Positions 36,622 through 44,409 of a DNA stretch of 64,000 nt are shown here, one piece after another. The stretch is from Sphingobacteriales bacterium 44-61 (GTDB lineage Bacteria; Bacteroidota; Bacteroidia; Chitinophagales; Chitinophagaceae): contig MKTW01000002.1 of NCBI GenBank assembly GCA_001898405.1, positions 637,714 through 701,713 of the forward strand, in the 5' to 3' direction. The stretch's first letter is position 1, and each line of letters begins with the position of its first letter. The translations under genes and the position numbers were made by a program. Below the pieces are notes generated by a model. That model did not search any database and had not been told where the DNA came from. It saw nothing but the letters and a program-made list of their open reading frames with translations.

Positions 36622-36817
36622 TTGAAGGATGTAGCCTGTTCTCCAATTCAACACCGGTTAAAAGGTTTTTTAGTTTAGAAAATTGGGTTGTTTTCCCCCT
36701 TTGCCACTCTTTACACCGTTTTTCTGTTTGTCTATCTGTCAAACTTCCAAGATTAAGTATAGTTAGCTTTATTTCCTTCGCCTGTTTTTCCATATTGCTG
36801 TCCTAAAACAATAGCAG

Positions 36818-37156
36818 ATGAAAGAATCAGTGAAGAATGAAACTCCTATCACGCCCATGTTGTTCCCTTTCAGCCCGGAACAGTTCTGGGCGTCTATGCG
36901 GCAAGTTATCCGGGAGGAAATCTCGCAGGCCGGTAAACAGGTACAGGTAAGCCCGGCTTATGAAACACCAGGGTTGGTGCAAAAGCCGCTGTACAAGATG
37001 GCAGAATTATGCGCCATGCTGCAAGTTTCCAAACCCACCATTTACGAATGGATCAGATTCGGGAAATTAAAACCTTATAAAATCCGATCGAGGGTCTACT
37101 TTCTCTGGCAGGACGTGCAGCAACTCCTGAACCCCGACCAACCCCAAAGCCGGTAA
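36818..37156 (+). CDS. Excisionase-like HTH protein, copy 2
   Basis: This 112-residue paralogue of the protein at 35594-35965 has the same order: TPMLFPFSPEQFWASMRQVI near the start, then YKMAELCAMLQVSKPTIYEWI and GKLKPYKIRSRVYFLW. The HTH core is almost identical, and the linker and tail differ. Duplicated genes of this type may act on different DNA sites or form mixed complexes. The gene at 37206 follows 49 bases later. Confidence 0.8.
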   Translation: MKESVKNETPITPMLFPFSPEQFWASMRQVIREEISQAGKQVQVSPAYETPGLVQKPLYKMAELCAMLQVSKPTIYEWIRFGKLKPYKIRSRVYFLWQDVQQLLNPDQPQSR

Positions 37157-37205
37157 TTCTATCAACCGGCAAGAGTACATTTTTATCATTTAAAATTTAA
37201 TAATT

Positions 37206-37574
37206 ATGGCAGATTTCAAAAGGAGAACCCTGATTCTCACGAGTGGTAAGCAAATTAAATTGTACGGCAACAGTATGGCAATCGGGAGTAGCCTGGAAGT
37301 GGGTGAAGGTGCAGCCCCCAATATTCTTTCTTTCATGGAGCAGCACCCGGAAGAAAAGGTAGATACCGTAATACCCGACCAACCGCAGCAGAACAAACCG
37401 ATAAAAGCCCAGCCCGTATCAAAACTTGCCGCTACTGTTCTTAATCCGCATCGGTTAACGGTTATGGAGATTTTGGAAATGGCGGATTTTAATATCCAGT
37501 TATGGATGCAGTTGAAAGACAATATCCGACGATATGGCCTTGCCAATCCCCGGATTTTTAACAGGGATATGTAA
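37206..37574 (+). CDS. Small protein of unknown function in the mobile-element region
   Basis: This 122-residue protein has a beta-rich N-terminus (RRTLILTSGKQIKLYGNSMAIGSS), a Pro/Gln-rich linker (~58-72) and a helical C-terminal part (~80-122). There is no signal peptide and no known motif. Similar short proteins accompany mobilisation genes in Bacteroidota elements, but I cannot give a function. The 447 bases after it have no gene and contain the oriT-like structure. Confidence 0.55.
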   Translation: MADFKRRTLILTSGKQIKLYGNSMAIGSSLEVGEGAAPNILSFMEQHPEEKVDTVIPDQPQQNKPIKAQPVSKLAATVLNPHRLTVMEILEMADFNIQLWMQLKDNIRRYGLANPRIFNRDM

Positions 37575-37910
37575 CAGAGCGGATGAAAATAAAAATAAAA
37601 ATCCCTCTGCTTGTACACAACCTGCCAGGTTTTCAGGCGACTTGTGGAATTTCAACTAAGCGGCAAAATGTCTTTAAACGTCCTGTATATTGACCGGGTC
37701 GTTAGGTGTATCAAACAATACATAATTGAAAGTCTTGTTTTTTGATTTGAAAGTGAGCTATAACATTTAAAGGCGTTTTAATCCGATTTGCAGCGTTATA
37801 GCACCACTTATAAGGTTGTTGTTGCAGCAGTAGAGTAAATCAATCTATACGGTTAAAAAGCACCTTTTATCAAAACGGTGCAACAAGGGTTGATTTCTCG
37901 AATTTCAGGT

Positions 37911-37946
37911 AGCCAGCTATGTTTTGGTATTACCAAAACGCTGGCT
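37911..37946. other. Candidate origin of transfer (oriT-like inverted repeat)
   Basis: Outer arms AGCCAGC (37911-37917) and GCTGGCT (37940-37946) enclose inner arms GTTTTGGTA (37921-37929) and TACCAAAAC (37931-37939), with TAT between the left arms and a single central T. All 16 base pairs are perfect. It lies 75 bases upstream of the mobC-like gene and its relaxase partner, where mobilisable elements keep oriT. The nick site cannot be read from sequence alone. Confidence 0.55.
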
Positions 37947-37950
37947 CCTT

Positions 37951-37999
37951 CATGCTACCCGCATTCAGGAGAGGGATTTTTTTCATGCTATCGCATTCA
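37951..37999. repeat. Direct repeats next to the oriT-like structure
   Basis: CATGCTACCCGCATTCA (37951-37967) and CATGCTATCGCATTCA (37984-37999) match except for one substitution and one base of length, 33 bases apart (three helical turns). They lie between the oriT-like repeat and the mobC start and could be binding sites for the ribbon-helix-helix MobC protein. Confidence 0.5.
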
Positions 38000-38020
38000 A
38001 AAAATCAAGAGGTTAAGATT

Positions 38021-38404
38021 ATGAAGCAACTAAATGGACAAATAAAAAACAAAGGTGGCAGACCTGCCAAACCTATTAAACGCAACAACGTATTAACGCT
38101 TAAATGTGCCAGTTACGAACAAGCAAGAATAAGTGCTAACGCCAAAAAAGCCAGCATGACGGTATCGGAATTTCTACGGGAAATGGGGCTGAACGGACAG
38201 GTTGTCACTACTCAAAAAGTGTTACCAGTAGCAATATTAGAACTCACCGGAACATTAAACCACATGGCGGCTAACCTCAATCAGATTGCTAAAAAGCGAA
38301 ACAGCGTAGTGGAAGAACTGAATGCCGCTGAACGTGCTAACCTTGAAATACTATCGAGGGAAGTAAAGAGTATTGCGCAGCTTATAAAATGTTACCTACA
38401 ATGA
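38021..38404 (+). CDS. MobC-like relaxosome accessory protein
   Basis: This 127-residue protein matches Bacteroides-type MobC/BmgB proteins: a basic start (KNKGGRPAKPIKRNN), a ribbon-helix-helix-like part (VLTLKCASYEQARISANAKKA, SMTVSEFLREMGLNG), then a helical part with LNHMAANLNQIAKKRN. These proteins bind oriT and recruit the relaxase. I chose the ATG at 38021: the earlier in-frame start (37919) would place the oriT-like repeat inside the gene and adds residues that do not resemble MobC. Its stop overlaps the relaxase start by four bases (ATGA). Confidence 0.82.
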   Translation: MKQLNGQIKNKGGRPAKPIKRNNVLTLKCASYEQARISANAKKASMTVSEFLREMGLNGQVVTTQKVLPVAILELTGTLNHMAANLNQIAKKRNSVVEELNAAERANLEILSREVKSIAQLIKCYLQ

Positions 38405-39450
38405 TCGGAAATATCTCACTTGGTAAGTCTTTTGTTCATTGTATCAGTTATTGCCTGGATGATAAAAAGACTTTAACCGAAGAGCAGAAAATAAAAAAGT
38501 CGTTGGAAGACGGTTTGCAGCATACAAACCGGGCAGAAGTATTAGCTTATAACAAGTGCTTTGGAAACAAACATGAGCTGGCTGAACAATTTATAGAAGT
38601 GTCGAGGCTAAGTAAAAGAGTAGAAAAACCAGTGTTGCATTTGTCGCTCACCTTACCACCGGGCGAACAATTAGATCGCATTCAGCTAATAGAAGCTGGT
38701 CAGGAACTGGCAAAAGAATTTGGTGTAGCCGATAACCAATATATTCTTGTACAGCACAAGGATACAAACAGGCAGCACATACATTTGGTAGCTAACCGGG
38801 TTGGGTATGATGGTAAAGCATCTACCACCAGCAACAATTATTTGAAAATGCAAAGGCTGTGCCGCCGGTTGGAAAAAGAATATAACCTGCAGGAACTACT
38901 TAGCTCCAGGCGTTTTCTACCAAAAGAACAAAAACAGATCCCCCGCCATGACAGCCGCAAAGAGAAAATGAAAACTGATATACAACAGTCATTGAAGGAT
39001 GCAAAGTATTACGACGATTTTGCTAAAAGAATGCAGGCATTGGGGTATCAGATTATTAAAGCGAGGGGGATCACCTTTATAGACGACAAAAAAGTAAAAG
39101 TGAAAGGTAGCGACCTGGGCTATTCGCTGGCAACGATAGAAAAGCTATTGCAAAAAAATCAAATACAGCATTTGAAACAGGAAAATTCTTCCTCTATCTC
39201 AAAACAACAAACCAATGCACCACCATCCGGTCAGCAAATTATTTCTGCCAATAACAGGCTTCGGCGCAGAATTACCGAAAAGCGACAGGCTCACTCTTTT
39301 GACAGATCACCGGTAGAAGAATTTAAAAAAGGTATTGGTGGTATCTTATCTGATTTGCTGAAACCTGAATATCCGGAAGGCGGTGGTATAGATCCTGAAC
39401 TGTTAAAAGAGTCCCACAAGAAAAAGAAGCGTAAAAAACCGAAATTATAA
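38401..39450 (+). CDS. Relaxase / mobilisation nuclease (MobA/VirD2-like HUH enzyme)
   Basis: This 349-residue protein nicks oriT and leads the strand during conjugative transfer. The HUH-type metal motif is H119-K-D121 ... H126-I-H128 (VQHKDTNRQHIHLV). The family's N-terminal region is present, with a likely catalytic Tyr17 (ISYCLDD) and the LHLSLTLPPGE strand. The C-terminal third is basic and ends in KKKKRKKPK. The ATG at 38401 overlaps the mobC stop, so I prefer it to the one at 38389. No type IV secretion genes are in the window, so the element would be mobilised by a helper. Confidence 0.88.
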   Translation: MIGNISLGKSFVHCISYCLDDKKTLTEEQKIKKSLEDGLQHTNRAEVLAYNKCFGNKHELAEQFIEVSRLSKRVEKPVLHLSLTLPPGEQLDRIQLIEAGQELAKEFGVADNQYILVQHKDTNRQHIHLVANRVGYDGKASTTSNNYLKMQRLCRRLEKEYNLQELLSSRRFLPKEQKQIPRHDSRKEKMKTDIQQSLKDAKYYDDFAKRMQALGYQIIKARGITFIDDKKVKVKGSDLGYSLATIEKLLQKNQIQHLKQENSSSISKQQTNAPPSGQQIISANNRLRRRITEKRQAHSFDRSPVEEFKKGIGGILSDLLKPEYPEGGGIDPELLKESHKKKKRKKPKL

Positions 39451-39478
39451 AAGCTCTTCATCAATAAAAAAATGAGTT

Positions 39479-39886
39479 ATGGAAACCGGAAATAATAAAC
39501 TAAATAAAGAGGAAAAGGAAAACGTATTGCTGGTACTCAATGAATTTTCAGAAGAGTATAAAGCCAATACCAAAGTTATAGCCGCACTGTTAGCTACTGT
39601 AAAGGAAAGCAGCATAAAAATTAACGAGCATCTCGAAAAGAAAAAAGATGAGCCTGAAAGCATTGCTGCCATTCAACAGGTAGAGAAGCTGGATAAAAAA
39701 CTGGAAGAATTAAAAAGAATAATCCACGCACAGCCAAGAGAAATAAAGCAGGAAAAAAGGATTTTGCTTTTCCCTGAACATGGAGCGAAGGAGTATTATG
39801 GAACAATTTTACGATGGGTGCTATATATTATCATAGCAACCTATGGTTTTCTATTACTGAAGTATATAATTGATGTGATGAAGTAA
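39479..39886 (+). CDS. Tail-anchored coiled-coil protein of the mobilisation operon
   Basis: This 135-residue protein has a charged helical part (~5-85) with coiled-coil character (VEKLDKKLEELKRII) and one membrane span near the C-terminus (~113-130, LRWVLYIIIATYGFLLLKYI). It starts 28 bases after the relaxase and ends before a terminator, so it is the third gene of the mob operon. Comparable third genes occur in Bacteroidota mobilisable elements. The function is unknown; a membrane link for the relaxosome is possible. Confidence 0.6.
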   Translation: METGNNKLNKEEKENVLLVLNEFSEEYKANTKVIAALLATVKESSIKINEHLEKKKDEPESIAAIQQVEKLDKKLEELKRIIHAQPREIKQEKRILLFPEHGAKEYYGTILRWVLYIIIATYGFLLLKYIIDVMK

Positions 39887-39901
39887 GAAGTGTTATTAAA
39901 A

Positions 39902-39927
39902 TCCCCGGTGAACCGGGGACTTTTTTT
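39902..39927 (+). terminator. Terminator of the mobilisation operon
   Basis: The stem TCCCCGG (39902-39908) pairs with CCGGGGA (39913-39919) around a TGAA loop and is followed by C and seven T residues. Confidence 0.9.
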
Positions 39928-39967
39928 GTAGCTATTGCTACAAATACACATGAGAAAAATTGAACGG

Positions 39968-41287
39968 TTATAAACTAATTTTTATTTTATCTGACAGTAC
40001 AAAAACCTCCATATCTTTTTCTTCTATTGCTATGGTAAGGCCATAGCGCAACAGTTGTGTTTTTAAATTATTAATATCACCTACGTCATTAATGTTTAGC
40101 TCTATATCTACATTGTAGGGAATATTGGTTTCATCGGAAAATTGGAAAATATCGGTTCTCTGTGTTTTAGCCCCATTCAAATAATCAGCAAGCATGGATA
40201 TTTTTTGGTTAATAAAATACTTTTTTGCTTCCTTATCATTCCAGCTTATTTCAGGGGAATTGCCTTTGGATTTTAAGGATTTTGTTCCGCTTCCAGTATA
40301 TGTAATTTTGTAGATGGTACATTGTCGGTTTTCTAACCTTCCATTAAGATTAAAATAATAGTTTAGGTCTTGCAACATCTTTTCTTTAATAGCCTCAGTA
40401 GAAGGCCTGCCTATTCCAGTTACCTGATAGCAATAAGTATTGCTCAAACTCCACTTATCAGAGGTTTCGTTTGTGTCCAGTTTATTGTAAACATAATGTT
40501 CTCTATTCTTTAGTTCCAGTATGGTCTGTCGATAAAAATTGTTCAGCTTGCCAGAGAAGATATAATTATACAATTGAAGTATGGGCTGATTTAACTGGCT
40601 TAAAAAATAACTTGAATCAGTTTTGTAAAGACCATAAGTAGACCTTAACCCCGGAACATGCCTAAAAAAAATTGTCCGGCTTAGAGATTGGGTACTTTGG
40701 AGCTTAATACCATTTTCGTCAATAGGTTTTTCATAATTATAAGATAGATTCTCATCTTTGGCAATGAACTCGAATTTTTGATTATTTACAAAGGCTTTTA
40801 CATTTGAATAGGTAATGTATTCAGATGAAGTTACTGCTTCTACCTGCCTGTTCTTACTTATCCAAACATCATGAGGTACGGAGCCATGTGGAAACATTTT
40901 CACTAATGCTGAAGCATCGGTTACAAAAATGAATGAAACATTTTTGGCTTGCCGGTTCTTTTTTATAAATGCTTCTATAAGCTCTTTCTTTTGGTGGGTC
41001 ACTGCAAAAATTACAAGGTCTGCCTTAAACTGTGTTTGCAGGCTGTCAAGTTCGGGAAATAGTTCAATGCAGGGAAAGCACCAGGTAGCCCAAAAATCCA
41101 GTATCACCAGCTTGCCCTTAAAATCAGACAACCGGGCAGTTTTGAAAGAATGGTTAATAAGGTTGGTAAATTCAATATCCGGTACGGTATCGCCAATGGT
41201 TAATGGACGAATAGTTGCCGGGGCTGATTGAGCGGAAACATTTAATACTGCCGCTGAAAATGCCAGCCACAAAGCCAATTTTTTCAT
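39968..41287 (-). CDS. Exported TlpA-like thioredoxin-fold protein with a DUF3738-like C-terminus
   Basis: From the ATG at 41287 the protein has 439 residues: signal peptide (1-20, ending VSAQ), a TlpA/AhpC-type thioredoxin domain (~28-165) with the redox pair Cys70-Cys73 (WATWCFPC), and a long C-terminal region (~190-439). The last part (IELNINDVGDINNLKTQLLRYGLTIAIEEKDMEVFVLSDK) resembles the TIGR03435/DUF3738 family of exported proteins. It should act as a thiol-disulfide reductase in the periplasm. A further start at 41320 lacks a proper signal. It converges with the mob operon and diverges from an XRE regulator gene. Confidence 0.78.
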   Translation of the reverse strand: MKKLALWLAFSAAVLNVSAQSAPATIRPLTIGDTVPDIEFTNLINHSFKTARLSDFKGKLVILDFWATWCFPCIELFPELDSLQTQFKADLVIFAVTHQKKELIEAFIKKNRQAKNVSFIFVTDASALVKMFPHGSVPHDVWISKNRQVEAVTSSEYITYSNVKAFVNNQKFEFIAKDENLSYNYEKPIDENGIKLQSTQSLSRTIFFRHVPGLRSTYGLYKTDSSYFLSQLNQPILQLYNYIFSGKLNNFYRQTILELKNREHYVYNKLDTNETSDKWSLSNTYCYQVTGIGRPSTEAIKEKMLQDLNYYFNLNGRLENRQCTIYKITYTGSGTKSLKSKGNSPEISWNDKEAKKYFINQKISMLADYLNGAKTQRTDIFQFSDETNIPYNVDIELNINDVGDINNLKTQLLRYGLTIAIEEKDMEVFVLSDKIKISL

Positions 41288-41339
41288 GATGTGGTAATTA
41301 ATTGAATAAATAGCATACACCGGCTATGTATCAATCAAT

Positions 41340-41358
41340 TACAGGGGGAAGAAAGTAA
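41340..41358 (+). promoter_or_regulatory. Motif shared with the fecR promoter region
   Basis: TACAGGGGGAAGAAAGTAA at 41340-41358 is almost the same (18 of 19) as TACAGGGAGAAGAAAGTAA at 45107-45125. Both are preceded by a CATACACCG block and lie upstream of a plus-strand gene. It may be a promoter or leader element used by the ECF sigma factor at 44410. The link to the sigma factor is inference. Confidence 0.4.
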
Positions 41359-41399
41359 GGCGAAAATGGGTATATTTGCCTGATTAAAAAAGGCATAAC

Positions 41400-41414
41400 C
41401 GGGTAATTTACCCG
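41400..41414. promoter_or_regulatory. Palindromic operator candidate before the XRE gene
   Basis: CGGGTAA (41400-41406), T, TTACCCG (41408-41414) is a perfect 7-bp inverted repeat with one central base, 19 bases upstream of the preferred XRE start. XRE repressors often bind such palindromes at their own promoter. Confidence 0.5.
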
Positions 41415-41433
41415 ATATTAAATGAATTTATTT

Positions 41434-41835
41434 ATGGCTACCAGTACACTAAAAATATTGAGGGAAGTAAATGACTATACCCAGGACTTTATTGCAGAGG
41501 ATGTATTGGGCATTAGCCAAACCACCTATGCCCGCATTGAACAAGACCCATCAAAAATTAGAGCCGAGCATGCTCAAAAACTGGCTGAATTATACAAAGT
41601 AAGTATTGCCAATTTGCTATCGGAGGCCACGCCAATAATTACTTTTCAAACTAAGGCTATTGCGGAAAATAATAATAGTGCCAACAACGGCTACAGCAAT
41701 TCCTCAACGTTTCATGCACACGAAGGAGAAGTAAAAGCTCTAAAAGAGCAGAACGAATTACTGATAAAGCAGAATGCTGAATTAATGGAACTGGTAAAGG
41801 CGCTGGGCGGCAAGCTGGCGGGTGGTAATGGATAA
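41434..41835 (+). CDS. XRE-family transcriptional regulator with coiled-coil tail
   Basis: From the ATG at 41434 (an alternative at 41422 adds four residues) the protein has 133 residues. An HTH_3/XRE domain fills ~3-60 (ILREVNDYTQDFIAEDVLGISQTTYARIEQ). A Ser/Asn-rich linker and a leucine-zipper-like segment (~105-128, VKALKEQNELLIKQNAELM) follow. The tail should mediate dimerisation. The protein at 43504-43929 has the same plan. A palindrome just upstream suggests self-control. Confidence 0.8.
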   Translation: MATSTLKILREVNDYTQDFIAEDVLGISQTTYARIEQDPSKIRAEHAQKLAELYKVSIANLLSEATPIITFQTKAIAENNNSANNGYSNSSTFHAHEGEVKALKEQNELLIKQNAELMELVKALGGKLAGGNG

Positions 41836-41868
41836 GGTTATTTATTCCTTTATTTTTTAAAATTTACT

Positions 41869-41915
41869 CCGACACTTTTCCCCGACGTTTACACCGACAT
41901 TTTCCCCGACGCTTT
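41869..41915. repeat. Four short repeats of CCGAC spaced 12-13 bases
   Basis: CCGAC occurs at 41869, 41882, 41894 and 41906, each followed by a Y/R base and TTT-rich sequence, so the repeat has about one copy per helical turn. It lies between two convergent genes (XRE and the AlbA-type protein). It might be a protein-binding array or a decayed microsatellite; the function is not clear. Confidence 0.4.
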
Positions 41916-42041
41916 TCTCCGTAGTAGGATATTTAAAAGTTATCATCAATCGGTATAGGAGCCCGGCAGTTTCGCAGGTTTCGGTTATTTTTTCAATACC
42001 CCTATATAGCTTAGGAAAATATTTCAATCATTACTTTGCCC

Positions 42042-43406
42042 CTATGCTGCTCCTTCATTGCCCCTTTCGCCCCTATTTTGCCCCTTTAAAAAATAGGATG
42101 TTCCTTTTCCAGTAGTTCCGGTTTTCCCCATTATTCCATTATCAACCAGAGCTTGCAAATCACTACTGGCAGTACGTTTAGATACTTCAAACAAACTTTG
42201 ATATTTTGTATTTGTAATACTTCCATGCTCTTTCACATACAACACCGCCTTTATTTGCCGTTCATTTAAATCAAGTGTACTTAGGTATTCTTTGGTATAT
42301 ATATCCTTCAAAAAGGCAATTTCTATACCGCCTAAATCTTCTTCTATAAGTGGTTCAGGTAGCCCGGCATCAAGGCAGGTATCAATAATTTTATTAGTAC
42401 CACGCCCCCAGGCTTCAATAAACCCTGCTTTAAAAAATACGTTAGCAATTACTTTATTGCGGGGATAAGATGAATGGTTTGTTCTTAGTTTTTCAACAGT
42501 AAGTTCTTCCGGCAGCTTACCGGGGTTCCAAATGGTTAACTTATCGTCATACACCCGCAAAAATATCCAGGTGCTTAAATAGTCTTTATGAATAATGGCG
42601 TTGAGTATAGCCTCACGTAAGGCAGGCTCCGGGTATTCAAGCGGTTCCATTCTTTCAATCCCTTTATATGAAATGGGGCGAATCAGGTATTTGGAACTTA
42701 ATATCTCCAAAACCCTGTCGGGCATTTCAAAAATATTGGTTTCTACAATGTCCTGGAATTTCAGGTCATGACTTGCCTCGCCAAACCTACCTATTTTAAA
42801 ACTTGCAGTAATGGATACAGAAGCAGGATCTTTTCCAAACAATAAAATAGCCGCATTTGTAAGCTGTCCTTGTTGGTTAATAAGAAACAGGTTTTTGAGT
42901 AGAACAGTGATATCATCCTTAGCAGCGTCTTTGGGAATGCGGCCCTTTTCGGTTGCCAGCTTTACAAAGCGGGCAATTGTTTTTTCGTCCAGGTCTTTTA
43001 TAGTAGCATTAACAACAGGAATATCTTCCCATGTTTTGCCCATCTTATTAAGTATAAACTGTTGTAAAGCTATTCCCTTCAATTCCTGCTTTGTACTGCC
43101 GCTTCGGTAATAGTAAACGCCGTGGTAAGCTATAGGCACGTCACTTGGCGCAACCGAAATATCTAAATACTGTTTTTTTGTTTTGGTTCGGAGATTTACA
43201 TCTACAACCAACCCTAAATGATTAATTGTTTTATTAGGAATATCCTCTAATAGTTTTTTGGCATCGGCCATCCCGGTCACATTCCCCTTATCATCTATGC
43301 CAATAAATATTTTGCCCCCTTGCGCATTGGCAAAGCCGCAAATCCATTTCAGGTACTCATCCCTCCACGATTCTTTCCACTCTATATTCTGGCTTTCTTT
43401 ATTCAT
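42042..43406 (-). CDS. Schlafen/AlbA-domain ATP-binding protein (RecG-like C-terminal HATPase)
   Basis: From ATG 43406 the protein has 454 residues. The N-terminal ~120 residues are an AlbA_2/Schlafen-type domain (NIEWKESWRDEYLKWICGFANAQGG, FIGIDDKG). The middle part has the HATPase_c_4 pattern (YPEPALREAILNAIIHKDY, N-box-like; GFIEAWGRGTNKI, G-box-like). A C-terminal winged helix (~375-440, LNERQIKAVLYVKEHGSITNTKYQSLF) follows. Such proteins are probable transcriptional regulators or nucleic-acid-binding ATPases and are often cargo in mobile elements. A start at 43439 gives an unlikely extra 11 residues. It sits between XRE-type regulators. Confidence 0.8.
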   Translation of the reverse strand: MNKESQNIEWKESWRDEYLKWICGFANAQGGKIFIGIDDKGNVTGMADAKKLLEDIPNKTINHLGLVVDVNLRTKTKKQYLDISVAPSDVPIAYHGVYYYRSGSTKQELKGIALQQFILNKMGKTWEDIPVVNATIKDLDEKTIARFVKLATEKGRIPKDAAKDDITVLLKNLFLINQQGQLTNAAILLFGKDPASVSITASFKIGRFGEASHDLKFQDIVETNIFEMPDRVLEILSSKYLIRPISYKGIERMEPLEYPEPALREAILNAIIHKDYLSTWIFLRVYDDKLTIWNPGKLPEELTVEKLRTNHSSYPRNKVIANVFFKAGFIEAWGRGTNKIIDTCLDAGLPEPLIEEDLGGIEIAFLKDIYTKEYLSTLDLNERQIKAVLYVKEHGSITNTKYQSLFEVSKRTASSDLQALVDNGIMGKTGTTGKGTSYFLKGQNRGERGNEGAA

Positions 43407-43503
43407 GCTGGCAAAAATATATAAATCAGGCAAAAGCAATACTGGCGCTTTACGAAACAGTTAAGTAAAATAAATATAAGTAAAGGGGATAAAAATGAAT
43501 ATG

Positions 43504-43929
43504 CTATACACCCAATTTTACTCTTTCGCCAAGCGCTGCTACCAACTTGTTGTTTTGCTGTTGTAAATATTCTATTTGTTGCTTCAGACTTTTTACTTCT
43601 TCTTTTCGCAGGTATAATATTTCGTCAATACCCCTGTCATTATTCTGGTGATTAACGTAGCCGCTTGTGCCGGCATCGCCGCTGGTAATAGTGCAATTAC
43701 TGTAAAGCACTTCTGCTTGCAGGTAATGGGGCGTCTCGTCAATAAGAAAAAACTCCATCGGGGCATGGTAAAGCTCTGACAGCTTTTGCGCCAGTGTGCC
43801 GCTTAGTTTGGCTCGCCCTTTCTCCAGATCTGTATAACTTTCTAGCGATAGGCCAAGTTCGTTAGCCACATCTTCTGGTTGCCAGTTCTTATATTCTCTA
43901 AAAGAGATTAATTTGAATTGCAAATTCAT
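43504..43929 (-). CDS. XRE-family transcriptional regulator with coiled-coil tail
   Basis: From ATG 43929 the protein has 141 residues. The HTH domain is at ~5-62 (LISFREYKNWQPEDVANELGLSLESYTDLEKG), followed by a variable linker and a coiled coil (~112-138, VKSLKQQIEYLQQQNNKLVAAL). It resembles the XRE protein at 41434-41835 in domain order and in the tail. It starts 7 bases after the stop of the preceding gene (43937-44263), so both are probably one transcript. A start at 43992 would overlap that gene and is less likely. Confidence 0.78.
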   Translation of the reverse strand: MNLQFKLISFREYKNWQPEDVANELGLSLESYTDLEKGRAKLSGTLAQKLSELYHAPMEFFLIDETPHYLQAEVLYSNCTITSGDAGTSGYVNHQNNDRGIDEILYLRKEEVKSLKQQIEYLQQQNNKLVAALGERVKLGV

Positions 43930-43936
43930 AAACCAT

Positions 43937-44263
43937 TCATTTCTTCTTTTGCTTTTTTCTTGCCTCCAGTTGATTGTTACGAATAAAATCACGCATTACT
44001 TCAAAATTCACTTGAAAGAAATTAGCCAAACTTTCCGCCTCGTTGAAAGAAAAACGACCTGGATCTTTCAACTTTTTATCAAAGGCATAAAACTCGCCGC
44101 CAAGGAGTGATTGAAGATTAGTCTTTGCAATTATTGCAGCTATCTGAGAAAAGGTTTTAATTGATCCGGTTTCTAACCCGCTCTTGATAACATGGATTTT
44201 ATGTTGTCCTGATTCTGTTTTAAAGTATGTGGAAACTTCTTGTTTGGATTTACGTGGCATCAT
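43937..44263 (-). CDS. Small HTH-like regulator of unknown type
   Basis: This 108-residue protein is basic and helical. KTFSQIAAIIAKTNLQSLLGG and FNEAESLANFFQVNFEVMRDFI could form a helix-turn-helix followed by dimer helices, and the Lys-rich end (RKKQKKK) suggests nucleic-acid contact. It is not close to a family I can name; a phage-repressor-like role fits the context. It is the first gene of a two-gene unit with an XRE regulator. An inverted repeat (TGTTTACTCA/TGAGTAAACA) lies directly at its start. Confidence 0.5.
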   Translation of the reverse strand: MMPRKSKQEVSTYFKTESGQHKIHVIKSGLETGSIKTFSQIAAIIAKTNLQSLLGGEFYAFDKKLKDPGRFSFNEAESLANFFQVNFEVMRDFIRNNQLEARKKQKKK

Positions 44264-44268
44264 TAAAG

Positions 44269-44301
44269 TGTTTACTCACAAAAAATAGACATGAGTAAAC
44301 A
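44269..44301. promoter_or_regulatory. Inverted repeat operator over the promoter of the HTH pair
   Basis: TGTTTACTCA (44269-44278) and TGAGTAAACA (44292-44301) form a perfect 10-bp inverted repeat with a 13-base spacer. On the minus strand the spacer holds TATTTTTTG, close to a -7 box, so a repressor bound here would block the HTH-pair promoter. It begins 5 bases upstream of the first ATG. Confidence 0.55.
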
Positions 44302-44354
44302 ATTATCAATCAAATACTTATATGTAAACCCCTAAAGACAATATTTGTACCACT

Positions 44355-44388
44355 AAGGGTATTAAATAATACCCTTAATTTTAAGGGT
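44355..44388. promoter_or_regulatory. Overlapping palindromes upstream of the ECF sigma gene
   Basis: AAGGGTATTA (44355-44364) pairs with TAATACCCTT (44367-44376); ACCCTTAA (44371-44378) also pairs with TTAAGGGT (44381-44388). The two inverted repeats share one arm and could switch between two foldings or bind a regulator at either site. They end 22 bases before the sigma start. The GGGTA/TACCC half-site also occurs in the XRE palindrome at 41400. Confidence 0.5.
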
Positions 44389-44409
44389 AAATTTTTTCTT
44401 CCGAATATT

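Larger units (their letters stand above)
37575..38020. other. Non-coding region before the mobilisation genes
   Basis: This 446-base stretch separates the small-protein gene from the mobC-like gene. It is A+T-rich, with no protein-like open frame except an N-terminal extension of the mobC frame that I reject. It contains a two-armed inverted repeat (37911-37946) and two direct repeats (37951-37999). It is the expected place for an origin of transfer. Confidence 0.6.

Noticed and set aside
37919..38020. N-terminal extension of the mobC-like gene
   Set aside because: It would run through the oriT-like repeat and the direct repeats and adds 34 residues that do not resemble MobC.
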